64,000 nucleotides of DNA, from positions 432,192-496,191 of the forward strand of contig NZ_JAHUTN010000001.1 in assembly GCF_019209935.1 (NCBI RefSeq), written 5' to 3'. Position numbers and translations under genes: made by a program. This document shows positions 8,301-18,200 of this stretch, one piece after another. The DNA comes from Corynebacterium sp. TAE3-ERU16. Its GTDB lineage: Bacteria; Actinomycetota; Actinomycetes; Mycobacteriales; Mycobacteriaceae. Below the pieces are notes generated by a model that had not been told where the DNA came from, did not search any database, and saw only the letters and a list, made by a program, of their open reading frames with translations. The number at the start of each line of letters is the position of its first letter. Within the stretch, counting starts at the first letter, position 1.

Positions 8301-8631
8301 CTGCGCGAACCTTCCACGGAAGATACGGATCCTCGTAGGATTCCATCTCGTTGACGGGCCAACCCTGCTTCTCCAGGAAGTGGTCCAGCTGGATCAGGCG
8401 CTTTCGACGCCGACGGAACAACCGTCTGGTTCTTCTGGCGACGCCGGAAACGGCCAACCGGGTGAACGCCGCTTTCTGGCTGTCCGGATCAAGCCCGGAG
8501 TCATGGATGTGCGAGACGGAGCTCAGGATTTCCGTCGGAATTCCATTCTCGTCGATGGCGACCGCGGTCATTCCGACCGAGTACGATCCGACGTCGATTC
8601 CGACGAGGTAGCGCTGCTGATTTTCAGCCAT
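5347..8631 (-). CDS. cas9: Compact type II-C CRISPR nuclease Cas9
   Basis: A 1,094-residue Cas9 that cuts DNA guided by crRNA:tracrRNA. Domains in order: RuvC-I with Asp13 (YLVGIDVGSYSVG); arginine-rich bridge helix (about residues 50-75, RRTRRLFRRRRKRL); REC lobe; RuvC-II with Glu501 (SVNIEHVRAAF); HNH with Asp578-His579 (NCEMDHIVPRAG); RuvC-III with His736 and Asp739 (RRHHAVDAAVV); C-terminal WED/PAM-interacting region. The HNH is framed by CAYC and CGRC, a four-cysteine zinc site as known in Actinomyces naeslundii Cas9. All nuclease residues are intact, so it should be active. The start at 8631 is preferred over an upstream in-frame one at 8694 because GGAAGGG lies 9-12 bases upstream and the tracrRNA terminator occupies 8655-8686. 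The closest known relative is probably C. diphtheriae Cas9. Confidence 0.97.
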   Translation of the reverse strand: MAENQQRYLVGIDVGSYSVGMTAVAIDENGIPTEILSSVSHIHDSGLDPDSQKAAFTRLAVSGVARRTRRLFRRRRKRLIQLDHFLEKQGWPVNEMESYEDPYLPWKVRAELAAHRINDPVELGEKLSIALRHIARHRGWRNPYTKVSSLMVDVPPSEAFEEIRTTIAKTTGVRIPETATVGQMVAATSFGQHKLRGEGGLLSARLQQSDHAREIREICTKQGIDAALTRKIIERVFVAESPKGSASGRVGKDPLQPGKRRALKASDAFQRYRIAALIGNLRIREADDRRALTLEERNLINDHLLNLTAKVEPDWNSVAEILGIDRGRLLGTATMTDDGERAGARPPVHDTNRQILACSVKPLANWWKEADDSHRVAMLKALANGEVDDFDSPEGAAIQEFFATLDDSEQEKLDKLHLPMGRAAYSEDTLRRLTRVMLDDGVDLYEARRREFGVAPDWKPPAPRIGEPVGNPAVDRVLKTVARWLEASIDTWGTPESVNIEHVRAAFISEAKSREIDRDIQRRTKRNDQLFAEMQKNLGIEGSRTRRADLWRYQSVQRQNGQCAYCGQPIGFNNCEMDHIVPRAGAGSTNIRANLVATCGRCNRSKGNLPFVVWAQKCGIDGVSLKEAKERTRHWITDPGMRIGDFRKFTAEVCKRLERATVDEELDNRSIESVAWMANELRARIWQRLHQEGSGDPKIRVYRGSLTAGARRASGIEKRLQFIGGTGKTRLDRRHHAVDAAVVSLMSASVAEVLAQRENLRFDQELRREPLQWKEFTGTDTHHQIQFSMWKKKMKVLARLLQEALDEDRIVVMSNLRLRLGNGAVHEDTIRPLKELKVGEAISVQDIDRASTEALWCALTRHPDFDPKEGLPEDPDRTIRIHGRRLNGGDTITVFPINAASLAVRGGYAELGSSFHHARIYRYPAGKKMAYGMMRVYTIDLQKYRDQDLFEVDLAPQTITRRYSEPKLRQALDAGTAEYLGWLVTDDELLVKTDAFNTGHLAQAQEEVGTITRWRLDGFFNNKQLRLRPLQVSAEGLSENVSEGLRKTVDRPGWLPTVNKFFERGAVVVVRRDALGRPRLESAAHLPVAWLTGA

Positions 8632-8650
8632 TACGGGGCCCTTCCGTATG

Positions 8651-8740
8651 AGAAAAGGCCGATGAACATCACTGTCCATCGGCCTTCGGAGCATTCAACG
8701 TCAGAAACGGGCTGACGCTTACTGAGGTTCATTTCTCAAA
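8651..8740 (-). ncRNA. tracrRNA
   Basis: On the minus strand the sequence TGAGAAATGAACCTCAGT pairs over 18 positions (two G-U) with the first 18 bases of the CRISPR repeat. It is followed by AAGC, a small stem GTCAG-CCCGTTT-CTGAC, then GTTGAATGCTCC and a terminator hairpin. From memory this parallels the C. diphtheriae tracrRNA (CTCAGTAAGC, a stem around CTCGTTT, then TTGATTGCTCC). It is co-directional with cas9 and ends about 20 bases before the cas9 ATG. The 5' end is inferred from the -10 box at 8745-8750. Confidence 0.88.
8655..8686 (-). terminator. tracrRNA terminator in the cas9 leader
   Basis: Perfect 10-bp arms AAGGCCGATG and CATCGGCCTT with a 12-base loop, followed on the minus strand by TTTTCT. 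It ends tracrRNA and would also limit read-through into cas9. Confidence 0.85.
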
Positions 8741-8744
8741 TACG

Positions 8745-8773
8745 AATATAGTTGCCGATTCCCGATTCTGGAA
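8745..8773 (-). promoter_or_regulatory. Candidate tracrRNA/cas9 promoter
   Basis: Minus-strand TATATT (8745-8750) with TTCCAG (8768-8773) 17 bases upstream. The predicted start falls at about 8738, just before the anti-repeat. Confidence 0.5.
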
Positions 8774-8806
8774 GACACTCAAAAGAGATCACCCCCAAGG
8801 AGGGGT

Positions 8807-9223
8807 CTACCCCACCCAGCACACCGCCGTCGCGTAGTCCCCGTCGTGCGAAATCGACAGGCTCACGCGCACGTCCCCCAGGCTGGTTGCGACAGCTGAT
8901 GCCACCTCCCCGTGGAGGACGAGTGTGACTCTCCCCCACCGGTCGGGTCTTACCTCGATCTCCCGCCAGTCGAGACGTTCCTGAGCGATGACGGGTGGTT
9001 GCCCGTAGAGCGCGGTGGACCAGGCCTTGATGAACGCCTCTTTGGCGGCCCAACGCCCGGCGAGGTGCTCGGCCCGCAGATGGGCCGGTTTCCGGGCCGC
9101 GGTGCGCTTCTCCGTGGCGGTGAATACGTCCGTGAAGGTGCTGCCCGGGGTGTCGAGTTGCTCGGCGAAGCCGGGAACGTGGACGAGGTCGGTTCCGATG
9201 GCGGGCAGCAGCGGTGCGGGCAT
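8807..9223 (-). CDS. acpS: Holo-[acyl-carrier-protein] synthase AcpS
   Basis: A 138-residue 4'-phosphopantetheinyl transferase. The first metal-binding motif is GTDLV near residue 10, the second is the helix AGRWAAKEAFIKAW at about residues 55-68. It moves phosphopantetheine from CoA to a serine in the ACP domain of the fatty acid synthase. It lies 67 bases downstream of fas on the same strand, the order known for fas-acpS in mycobacteria and corynebacteria, and the two are probably cotranscribed. The CRISPR-Cas9 locus begins just beyond its 3' end. Confidence 0.95.
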   Translation of the reverse strand: MPAPLLPAIGTDLVHVPGFAEQLDTPGSTFTDVFTATEKRTAARKPAHLRAEHLAGRWAAKEAFIKAWSTALYGQPPVIAQERLDWREIEVRPDRWGRVTLVLHGEVASAVATSLGDVRVSLSISHDGDYATAVCWVG

Positions 9224-9290
9224 GGATCCATTCTACTTTCGGGGCAGCACAGTTCCGGGCGGTCGTCGGTCGGTCAGCGGTACGCCAGCG

Positions 9291-12200
9291 TTAGATCTCT
9301 CCGCCGGTGCGTAGGACGCCGTCGACGAGTCGGGCGTCGTTGTCCAGCAGGACACTCGCTTCGCGTTCCTTGGCCGCTGCCCCGGTGGCTCCGAGGTTGC
9401 GGTCGGTGGGGCGGGTGAACAGGGCGGGTCCGCCGTAGATTCCGCGGAGGATCCGGCGGAGTCCGGCTTCCTCGCGGGCGGTGGAACGGGCGGTCCAGGA
9501 TGCGACAGCGTCGTCACCCTGTGCGTTGCGCAGCGCCTCGACGAAGGCGCCCGGGTGCACGATGGCGACCAGCGCGGAGACGTGGCCGAACCCGAGGGAC
9601 GTGACCAGTCCGGCCTTCGGCGGGCGGGCGGCCAGGTTCAGCGGACGGCGAAGCCACACGAGGTGGTTGTGCTTCGCCAGGACCGGGTCGACGCAGTCGA
9701 GCGCCCGGTTCGCGGGGAGGATGCCGCTGCGCAGCACCTGGGTGAGGCCGATCATCTGGAAGGCCGCGGCACCGCCCTTGGCGTGGCCGGTGAGCGACTT
9801 CTGCGAGATGACGTAGAGCGGGTTGCCGTCCGCGCGTCCGATGGACGCGGCGATCCGCTCATGTAGGTCGGACTCGTTCGGGTCGTTCGCGGTGGTGGAG
9901 GTGTCGTGCTTGGACACCACGGCGATCTCGTCGGCGGTCACACCCACCGATGCCAGTGCCCTGGTCAGCCGCGAGTTCACCCCGCCGCGGGCCGCGGACA
10001 GGGCACCGAGACCCGGTGCCGGGATCGAAGTGTGCGCGCCGTCGGCGAAGGACTCGGCGAAGGCGATCACACCGTGGACCGGCAGTCCGAGTTCCGCGGC
10101 GACGCTCGCGCGGGCGAGCAGCAGCGTACCGCCTCCGGCGGAGGAGACGAAGCCGCCGCGGCGCCGGTCGTTGGCGCGGGAGAAGTACTTCTCCTCGATG
10201 CCCTTTCCGGCCATCTCCGCGGAGTCGGCGGTGGCCGCCATGTCACCGAAGCCGGTGATGCCCTCGATGGAGAGATCGTCGAAGCCGCCGGCGACAACGA
10301 CGTCGGCCTTGCCGAGCTTGATCTTGTCCACGCCCTCCTCAACGGAGACCGCCGCGGTGGCGCAGGCTGCGACGGGGTGGATCATCTGACCGTAGCCGCC
10401 GACGTAGCTCTGCATGACGTGCGCGGCGATGACGTTGGGCAGCGCCTCCTGGAGGATGTCGTTGGCGCGCGGCTCGGCGAGCATGCGGTCGATGTAGAGC
10501 GAGCGCATGGACTCGACGCCACCCATGCCGGTGCCCTGGGTGGAGGACACGCGGGCGGGGTGCACGGCGCGCATGAGCTCGGCCGGGCTGAACCCGGAGG
10601 ACAGGAACGCGTCCACGGTGCAGACGATGTTCCAGAGCGCGACGCGGTCGAGGTTGTCGGCCATGTCGGCGGGGATGCCCCACACGGTCGGGTCGAAGCC
10701 CTCGGGGATCTGGCCGCCGACGAAGCGGGACATGGCCATGCGGCGCGGGACGCGGACGGCGGACCCGGCGTGGCGGGTGACGTTCCACTCGCCGGTCTCC
10801 TCGTCGAACCAGGCGCTGGTGTTGTCCGGCTCGGAGTCGACGAAGGTGCGGGCGGCCTCGGCGTCGGAGACGCTGAAGGTCATGTCCTGGTCGAGGTAGA
10901 CGGTGGTCAGTTCCGGAGCGAGGTTGTCCACCATGCCGAAGTCGTCGTGGTAGCGGCGCACGCCGACGCGTGCGAGCACCTCGTCGTGGAAGCGGTCGTG
11001 GATGTCGGCTTCCTCGACCTCGTTGCCCTCTGCGTCGTACCAGCCGGGGGTCGGGTCGGACTCCCAGGTGATCAGGCCCATGGACCAGGCGAGTTCGATG
11101 ACGCCTGCGGCGGTGAGGTCACCGGTGACCTCGGCGTCGAAGCGGGTGCGCGCGGAGCCGTAGGGGCCGAGCTCGCCGGTGCCGACGATGACGACCATGT
11201 CGTCGAGGTCGGCGGTGACCTGTCCCGAGAAGTCCGGGGCCGTCTGCCGCACGCGGCGGTACGGGGTGGGCAGCGCGGCCAGTTCCCGCTTCGTGTCGTC
11301 GCGGTCCTGTTCGGCTTCGGCCGCGGCGGCGTCCCGGGCGGCGTTGCGTCCGAGTTCGGCGAGATCCAGATCGGCCTCGCCGAGTCCGCCGGTGAGGTCC
11401 ACGGTGACGGGCGACTGGGCGGCGGTGGCGCGGACCTCGGGGGCGATCTGGGTGAGCAGCTCGGCGGCGATCTCCGCGGTGGAGTAGGTGCGTACGCCGG
11501 CGGCCTCGACAGCCTCGACGAGGGGGTCGTTGCCGCCCATCAGTCCGGTGCCCCGGACCCAGCCGATCAGGGCGTGGACGAGTGAGGTGCGGTCGCCCCA
11601 CACGGGTTCGGCGTTCCACCGGGTGACCAGGGCATCGAGTGCAGCCTTGGCCTCGCCGTAGGCGCCGTCGCCGCCGAAGCGGCCCCGGTTCGGGGAGCCG
11701 GGCAGGACGACGTGCATGCGGCGGCCGACGCGGACGTCGGTGCCGATGGCGGACAGCCCGGAGATGAGCCGCTCGACGGACCAGAGCAGCAGTCGCATCT
11801 CGTTCTCGGCGCGGGGGCCGGCGTCGTCGAGGCTGCCCATGACGCGTGGCGCGGCGAACGGGAACAGCAGCGTCGGGACGAGTGCCTTCTTGGTGACCTT
11901 CTTCTCGCCGTTGACGGTGGCGGTCTGCTCGGAGCCGATCCAGTCGATGACGGACTCGAGGTCGGCGTACGAGGTGAGGTTCGCGGGCGCGATCCACAGT
12001 GCGGCACCGCCGCGGGCGTTGTCGCGGTAGAGGCCCTTGTAGAACTCGAGGCGGTCGTGGTTGAGCGAGGAGGTGGTGGCGACGACGGTCGCACCACCGG
12101 CCAGGAGCTCGGCGACGATCGCCGCGGCGATGGAGTTCGGCGATCCGCCGGTGACCACGGCGACATCGTCGGCGTAGGCGCCGGGCGTGGTGTCGCGTGC

Positions 12201-15200
12201 CTGCTCCGCGAGGCGGCGCAGCGTGGCGGCGGTCGTCTCGTCGGCCTTGCCTGCGAGGTGGGTGGCTAGGTCGGCTACGGCCGAACCCGTGCCGGTGACG
12301 TCGAGGCCCTCGCCGTCGATCTCCCCCGCGGCGACGCGGATGACGTCCTCGCGGGCGGTCGCCCACCGGTCGTCGATGAGCACGGTGCGCTCGGCCTCGA
12401 AGGTCTCCGAGACCAGGCGCGGCCAGTCGGAGCCCAGTTCCTTGCTGACGAGCTCGAAGAAGCTCTGGTCGGCCTCGGCGTCGGAGAGACCGGCGGTGCG
12501 CGGGGTGTGGTTGAGGCCCAGCTGGGTGAGGATGGTGCGGGCGGTGGCGGCGAGGACGCCGGCCCTGCCGGTTACCTGCTCCGCGAACTCGCCGAGTGCG
12601 GCGGAGTCGACGACCCCGCCGCCGGCGCCGCCGGCGGACGGAAGTCCGACGGAGACCCCGTGGTCGGCGGCGACCTGCTGGACGGCGGCGTCGATGAGGG
12701 CGTCGAGCTCACCGGTGTTGGACGGCGCGGCGGGGCTCAGGGTGGCGAGGTCGCCGCCCCGGAGGGAGGCTCCCTCGCGGGAGCCGGCGACCACGGCCGC
12801 GGTGACATGGTCGGCCCAGCCCTGCCCGAGCTGCCAGGTTCCGGTGACGCGCTCGCTGATGTAGCCGGGGCGCTTGCCGGTGGGGCCGGTGATTCGGCGC
12901 AGGGCGTCGGCGATCGCGTCGGAGAGCACCGGGCCGAAGGCGGTGTAGCCCTTCGCCATGCGGGAGACGGTGTTCTTCAGGTCGGCGATCTCCGCGTCGG
13001 CGGCACCGTCGATGGCGCCGAGCCCGAACTCGACACCGAGGTCGAGCAGGAGCTGGTTGCGGCGGGATGACACACCGTCGACGAGGGTCTCGATGGAGTC
13101 GGTGACACCCATCTGCTCCGGACGGACCTTCGTCCACAGGGCGATGAGCAGCGCGGTGGCGTCGGCTGGCCCGTAGGCGATGTCCTCCGGGCGTGGCCCG
13201 CCGGCCGGCGCGGCAGGAGCGGCCTGCTCGACCGGGGCGGCTGCTGCCGCGGGTTCCGCGGGAGCGGAGCCTTCGACGGCCGGTGTCCCGGCGGTGGCAC
13301 CGGTGTCGGTGTTCTCCTCCTCGACGGCTGTCTCGTGGATGATCTCGTCGGTGGCGAACACGACGTTGCGGTCACGCTCGATGTTGAGGACCTCGATGTC
13401 GCAGTGGGCGTACTGCGGGAGACGCAGTGACTGGCCCATCATGTTCGCGATCGTCGGGGCGGAGCCCACGCCGACCTCGACGAAGCGCTCCACGCCGAGT
13501 CCACCGTGGTCGGTGTCGCGCAGGACGAGGTCCTGCGTCTCGATCCAGCGGACCGGGGAGGCGAACTGCCAGGCGAGCAGCTCGACGAGGATGGTGCGGG
13601 CGAGCTTCTGCTCGTTCGCGGCGGCCGCGTCGAAATCCTCGAGGATCCCGGTGAGCAGCGGCGAGTCGACGACCTCGGTCATGGACTCGACGAAGTCACG
13701 GGTGAGCTCGAACGGGCGGGCGACGAGGTTCGGGATGTAGCGCCCGACGAGAACGTCCAGGTCCAGTTCCTGCGGCAGCAGGGAGTTGAGGTGGTCGCGG
13801 AAATCGTCCACGCCGTCACGCAGGACCGAGGAGTGGAAGGGCACGTCGATGCCGGGGATGAGGATGAACGCACGCTGACCCGGCGCGGCCTTCTCGGCGG
13901 CGGCACCGAGTGCCTTCAGGCCGGTGACGGTGCCGGCGACGGCGTACTGCAGGCCGGCGAGGTTGTAGTTGACGATCTCGAGGAACTCGCCGGACTCCTC
14001 GGCGATGCGGGCGACGAACTCGCCGACGTTGTCGGCGGTGAGCCCCATCTTGTTCGGGCGCAGTGCGGCCAGCGCGTAGTTGGAGTTGCCGTTCTCGTCG
14101 CGTTCGACGAGGCGGTGCATGGTCAGGCCGCGGCGGTAGACGATCTCGACGACGGATTCCAGGGTGAGCGCCCGGGCGTAGGCGGCGAGGGCGTTGTACT
14201 CGCCGACGGAATGGCCGGCGAAGTAGGCGCGCTGGTTCAGGGCGCCGGCCTCGCGCATCTCGGCGACCTGGGCCACGCCGAGGGTCGCCATGGCGACCTG
14301 GGTGAACTGGGTGAGGAACAGGACGCCGTCCGGGTGGTGGAAGCGCTCGCCGTGGACGACGACCTCGGTCGGGTTGTTGCGCACGATCTCAAGGACGGAG
14401 AAGCCCAGCTTGCCGCGGGTGTGCGCGTCGGCGCGGTCCCAGACCTCCTTCGCCGCGGCGGAGGAGAGGTAGGCGTCCATGCCCATGCCCGGGGACTGGA
14501 TGCCCTGGCCGGGGAAGGCGTAGAAGGTCCTGGGCGCGGCCATGACGGCGGTGGCCACCAGCACGGGATTGCCTCCGACGGTGGCCGTGACGCTGCGGAC
14601 CTCACCGCAGCCTGGACGGTCGTCGATGCCGGTGCGCTCGACGGTGAACTCGATCGTGGAGCCGGGCAGGACCGGGGCGAGCATCGTGGCGGTGTACTCG
14701 ACGACGCGGCCAGGCGCGGTGGTGGTGCTGTCGTCGGAGTAGCCGGAGGCGGCGATGAGTTCGCCGATGGCGGAGGTCCACATGCCGTGGACGATGACGC
14801 CCGGCAGGCCGGCGAGTCCGGCCGCGGTCGGCGAGACGTGGATCGGGTTGCGGTCACCGGAGACCACGGCGAAGGGCCGGAGGTCCTTCGGGGCGGTGAC
14901 GGTGGCGATGGAGCGGAAGGAGCGCGGGCTGTCGATGACGCTCGGCAGGACCGAGGTGTTGGTGTTCGCGGTGGCCCGGCCGTTGCGGCCGCGGATGGCG
15001 AAACGCTCGGACAGGGTGCCCAGGGGTTCGCCGTCGGCGGTGAGCTTCGCGCGGACGACGACGACACGTCCGATGTCGGTGTCGGTGACCTCGTCGGCGG
15101 TGGCGGTCACGTCGAGCTGCACGGGCCTGTCGGCCGTGGGGACGGGCAGCTCGCGGTCGAGCTTGAGGTGGTGCTCGAGGTGGACCAGGGAGAGCATGCC

Positions 15201-18200
15201 CTCGACGACGGACGCGGAGTCGGTGCCGGGGATGACGGCGGAGTTCACGGCGGCGAACACGGCGGGCCAGGCGCGGCCGACGAGGACGTCGGGGGCGGTG
15301 CCTGCCGGGGTGAGGGTTGAGGGCAGGTAGCCGGTGGTCACGCCCTGGTAGTCGGCCGTGTGGCCGAGGTCCAGGGTGGTGGACCAGCGGGCGGTGTGTC
15401 CGTCGAGTTCGGCGAGGGTGCCGCCGGCGGCGACGCGGGTGAGCTCACCCATCGCCTTCTCGGCGTCGGCCTGGGTGACCTGCGGGACGGAACCGGGGAC
15501 GGCGTCGGCGGGCAGGGTGAAGCGGATGGTGAGATCCGTGGTGGTGCCGGCCGCGGTGGAACCGGCGAGCGGGACCGTGAGCACCGCGTGGGTGTCGTCC
15601 TGCTCGACGAGGGTCGATCCGGTCGCGGAGTGGGTCGCCGAGCGGCCGTCGGTGGCGGTCTCCCAGGCGTCCGGTGCACCGAGGCGGTCGATGAGGGATG
15701 CTGTGTGGCGTCCGGCCCAGTAGGTGCCCGGCGCGGCGAGCACCCGCGGGACGGGGGCGGTGTCGACGGTGGCGGGTGCCTCGGTGGAGGTTTCCCCGAC
15801 GCGCTCGATGGTGGCGGCGTTGAAGCGGGCGAGCAGATCGGCGACGGGCTCGTTCATCCGGGTGATGCCGGCGACGGCGGCCGGCCCGGGGATGATGCAC
15901 ACCTGGTCGGCGTCGTAGCGCTCGTCGTGGGCCTGCCACAGGGAGTCGGAGCGCCACCAGCGGCGGACGTTCTCGTCGATGACGGGGACGAAGTTGACGG
16001 GCTTGCCCGGGGTGCGGCAGAGCCCGAGGAACCAGGCGACGTCCGCCGGGTGCAGCAGTTCGGACTCGACCTGCGGGTAGGTCTCGATGAGCTTCTCGAC
16101 CGCGGTGCGCGGTGCGTCGGCCTCGGTCAGGGTGACGGCCGGGGTGAAGGTTCCGTGGTCCGTGTCGGTGAGGCGGGCCTCGGTGCGGGCGACCATCTCC
16201 TCGAAGCGGTTGAACCAGGTGATGTCGGTCCACTCCCCCTTGTGGGGTCCGGAGAGCTCCAGGTAGCGCTGCAGCCACGTGCGGTAGGTCATGTCGGTGA
16301 GGTCACCGAAGTAGGGCTTGCAGGTGCGGCCGATGGCGGTGATGATCTCGTCGCGGCGGGCGGCGACGGCGTCGGCGTCGCCGGCTACCTCGTCGAGGAG
16401 TCGACCGGCCTTCGCGGCGGAGTTGTCGATCTCGTGGATGTCCGCGCCGAGCTGGCTGCGGCCGGAGGCCATGCCACCGGCGGCGTGGCCGGCGCCGACC
16501 CAGCCGTCGATGCCCGTGGTGTCGACGAGCAGCTGCTTGACGGCCTCGGAGGTCTTCGCCTCCTTCGTCGCCATCGCCGCGGTACCGACGAGGATGCCGT
16601 CGACGGGCATGGCGGGCAGGCCGTGGGCGGTCGCCCACTCGCCGGTGATGTAGTCGGCGGCCCGCTCCGGGGTGCCGATACCGCCGCCGACGCAGAGCAC
16701 GACGTTCGAGTGCGCGCGGATGTCGCCGTAGGTGGCGATCAGCAGGTCATCGAGGTCCTCCCAGGAGTGGTGCCCACCGGCCTTGCCGCCCTCGACCTGG
16801 ATGATCACGGGAATCTCGGGGACGGCCGCCGCGACATCGAGACACTTGCGGATGTGCTTGACGGCACCGGGCTTGAAGCAGACCCACGGGATGTTGGCCT
16901 CGCGGAGCTCGTGGATGAGTTCCACGGCCTCGTCGTGGTCCGGCATACCGGCGGTGACGACGACCCCGTTGATCGGGGCGCCGTTGGCGCGGGCGCGCTG
17001 CACGAGGCGCTTTCCGCCGATCTGCATCTTCCACAGGTACGGATCGAGGAACATGGAGTTGAACTGGGCGTTCACACCCGGTTCGAGGAGGTCGGTGAGC
17101 TTCGCGATGTTCGATTCGAGGATCGCGGGGGTGACCTGTCCCCCACCGGCCATCTCAGCCCAGTTGCCGGCGTTCGCGGCGGCGGCGACGATCTCGGGGT
17201 CGACGGTGGTGGGGGTCATGCCTGCGAGCAGCATCGGCGAATAGCCGGTGAGCTCGGTGAACCTGGTGACGAGGATGTCGTTGCCGTCGGCGTCGCGGGC
17301 GACGCGCGGGGCGAAACGGCTGAAGTCGGCCGGGGGCTCCATCGGCAGGCCCGGATCGAAGAGCCGTGCCTGGCCGGCCCCGTCGTGAACGGCGAGCACA
17401 CCGACACCACGGCCGGTGACGATCTTCCGCGTGGGAGCGGCGACGCCGCCGTCGGGGCCGATCTCGAAGATCCAGGAGGCTCCCGCATCGGCCGCACCGC
17501 TGACCTCGGCGACCCAGTCGACCGGGTTGACCATCACGTCGGCGGCGACGGCGCGGGCGAGATCCGTGTCGATGCCACAGGCACCGGCCCATTCGACGAC
17601 CTGCTCCACGCCCGGGTTGAAGGCGGGATGGTGGAAACCGGTCTGCACCTTCAGCGGCGTGAAGGCGGGGGCGAACGGCTTGCCGCCGCGCTCCTTGTTC
17701 TCGATCGCCTTCGCGTCGCGCGCGGCGAACTTCTGCAGCAGTTCCTTCACCGCGGTCAGGTCCGCGGGCCGGCCGACGACCACGAAGGCGTCGATCCCGT
17801 TGCGCAGACCGATGACGGGGCGGACCCGCTCATCGACGTCGCCGCAGGTCGCGGCGATGGCCTCGGTCAGCTGCTCCCGGGTGATCCCCTGGATCAGGAG
17901 CATCGGGTAATTCTCGCCCTGCTGGATGAGCCCGGTCATCCGGCCGGTGCGGGTCATGGCCACGCCGATGAGCTCCGCGACGGCGACGAGTTCCGCGGCC
18001 CGGGAGACGTCCTTCATCAGATGCACACCGAGCACCCCCTGGGAGTGGCCGATGACCGCCGTGGCGAGTTCGATGTCCAGGCCCTGGGATTCCAGGGAGT
18101 CGAGGACCGCGAGCTGCGCGGTGAAGATACCCGGGACGCTGACCGCGGCCTGCGCGGTGTCGAAGGCCGGTTCCCCGTCGGTGTCCGCCCATGCGACGGG

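Noticed and set aside
8632..8694. In-frame 21-residue N-terminal extension of Cas9
   Set aside because: It overlaps the tracrRNA terminator hairpin and lacks a ribosome site, while the ATG at 8631 has GGAAGGG upstream and begins the conserved RuvC-I segment.
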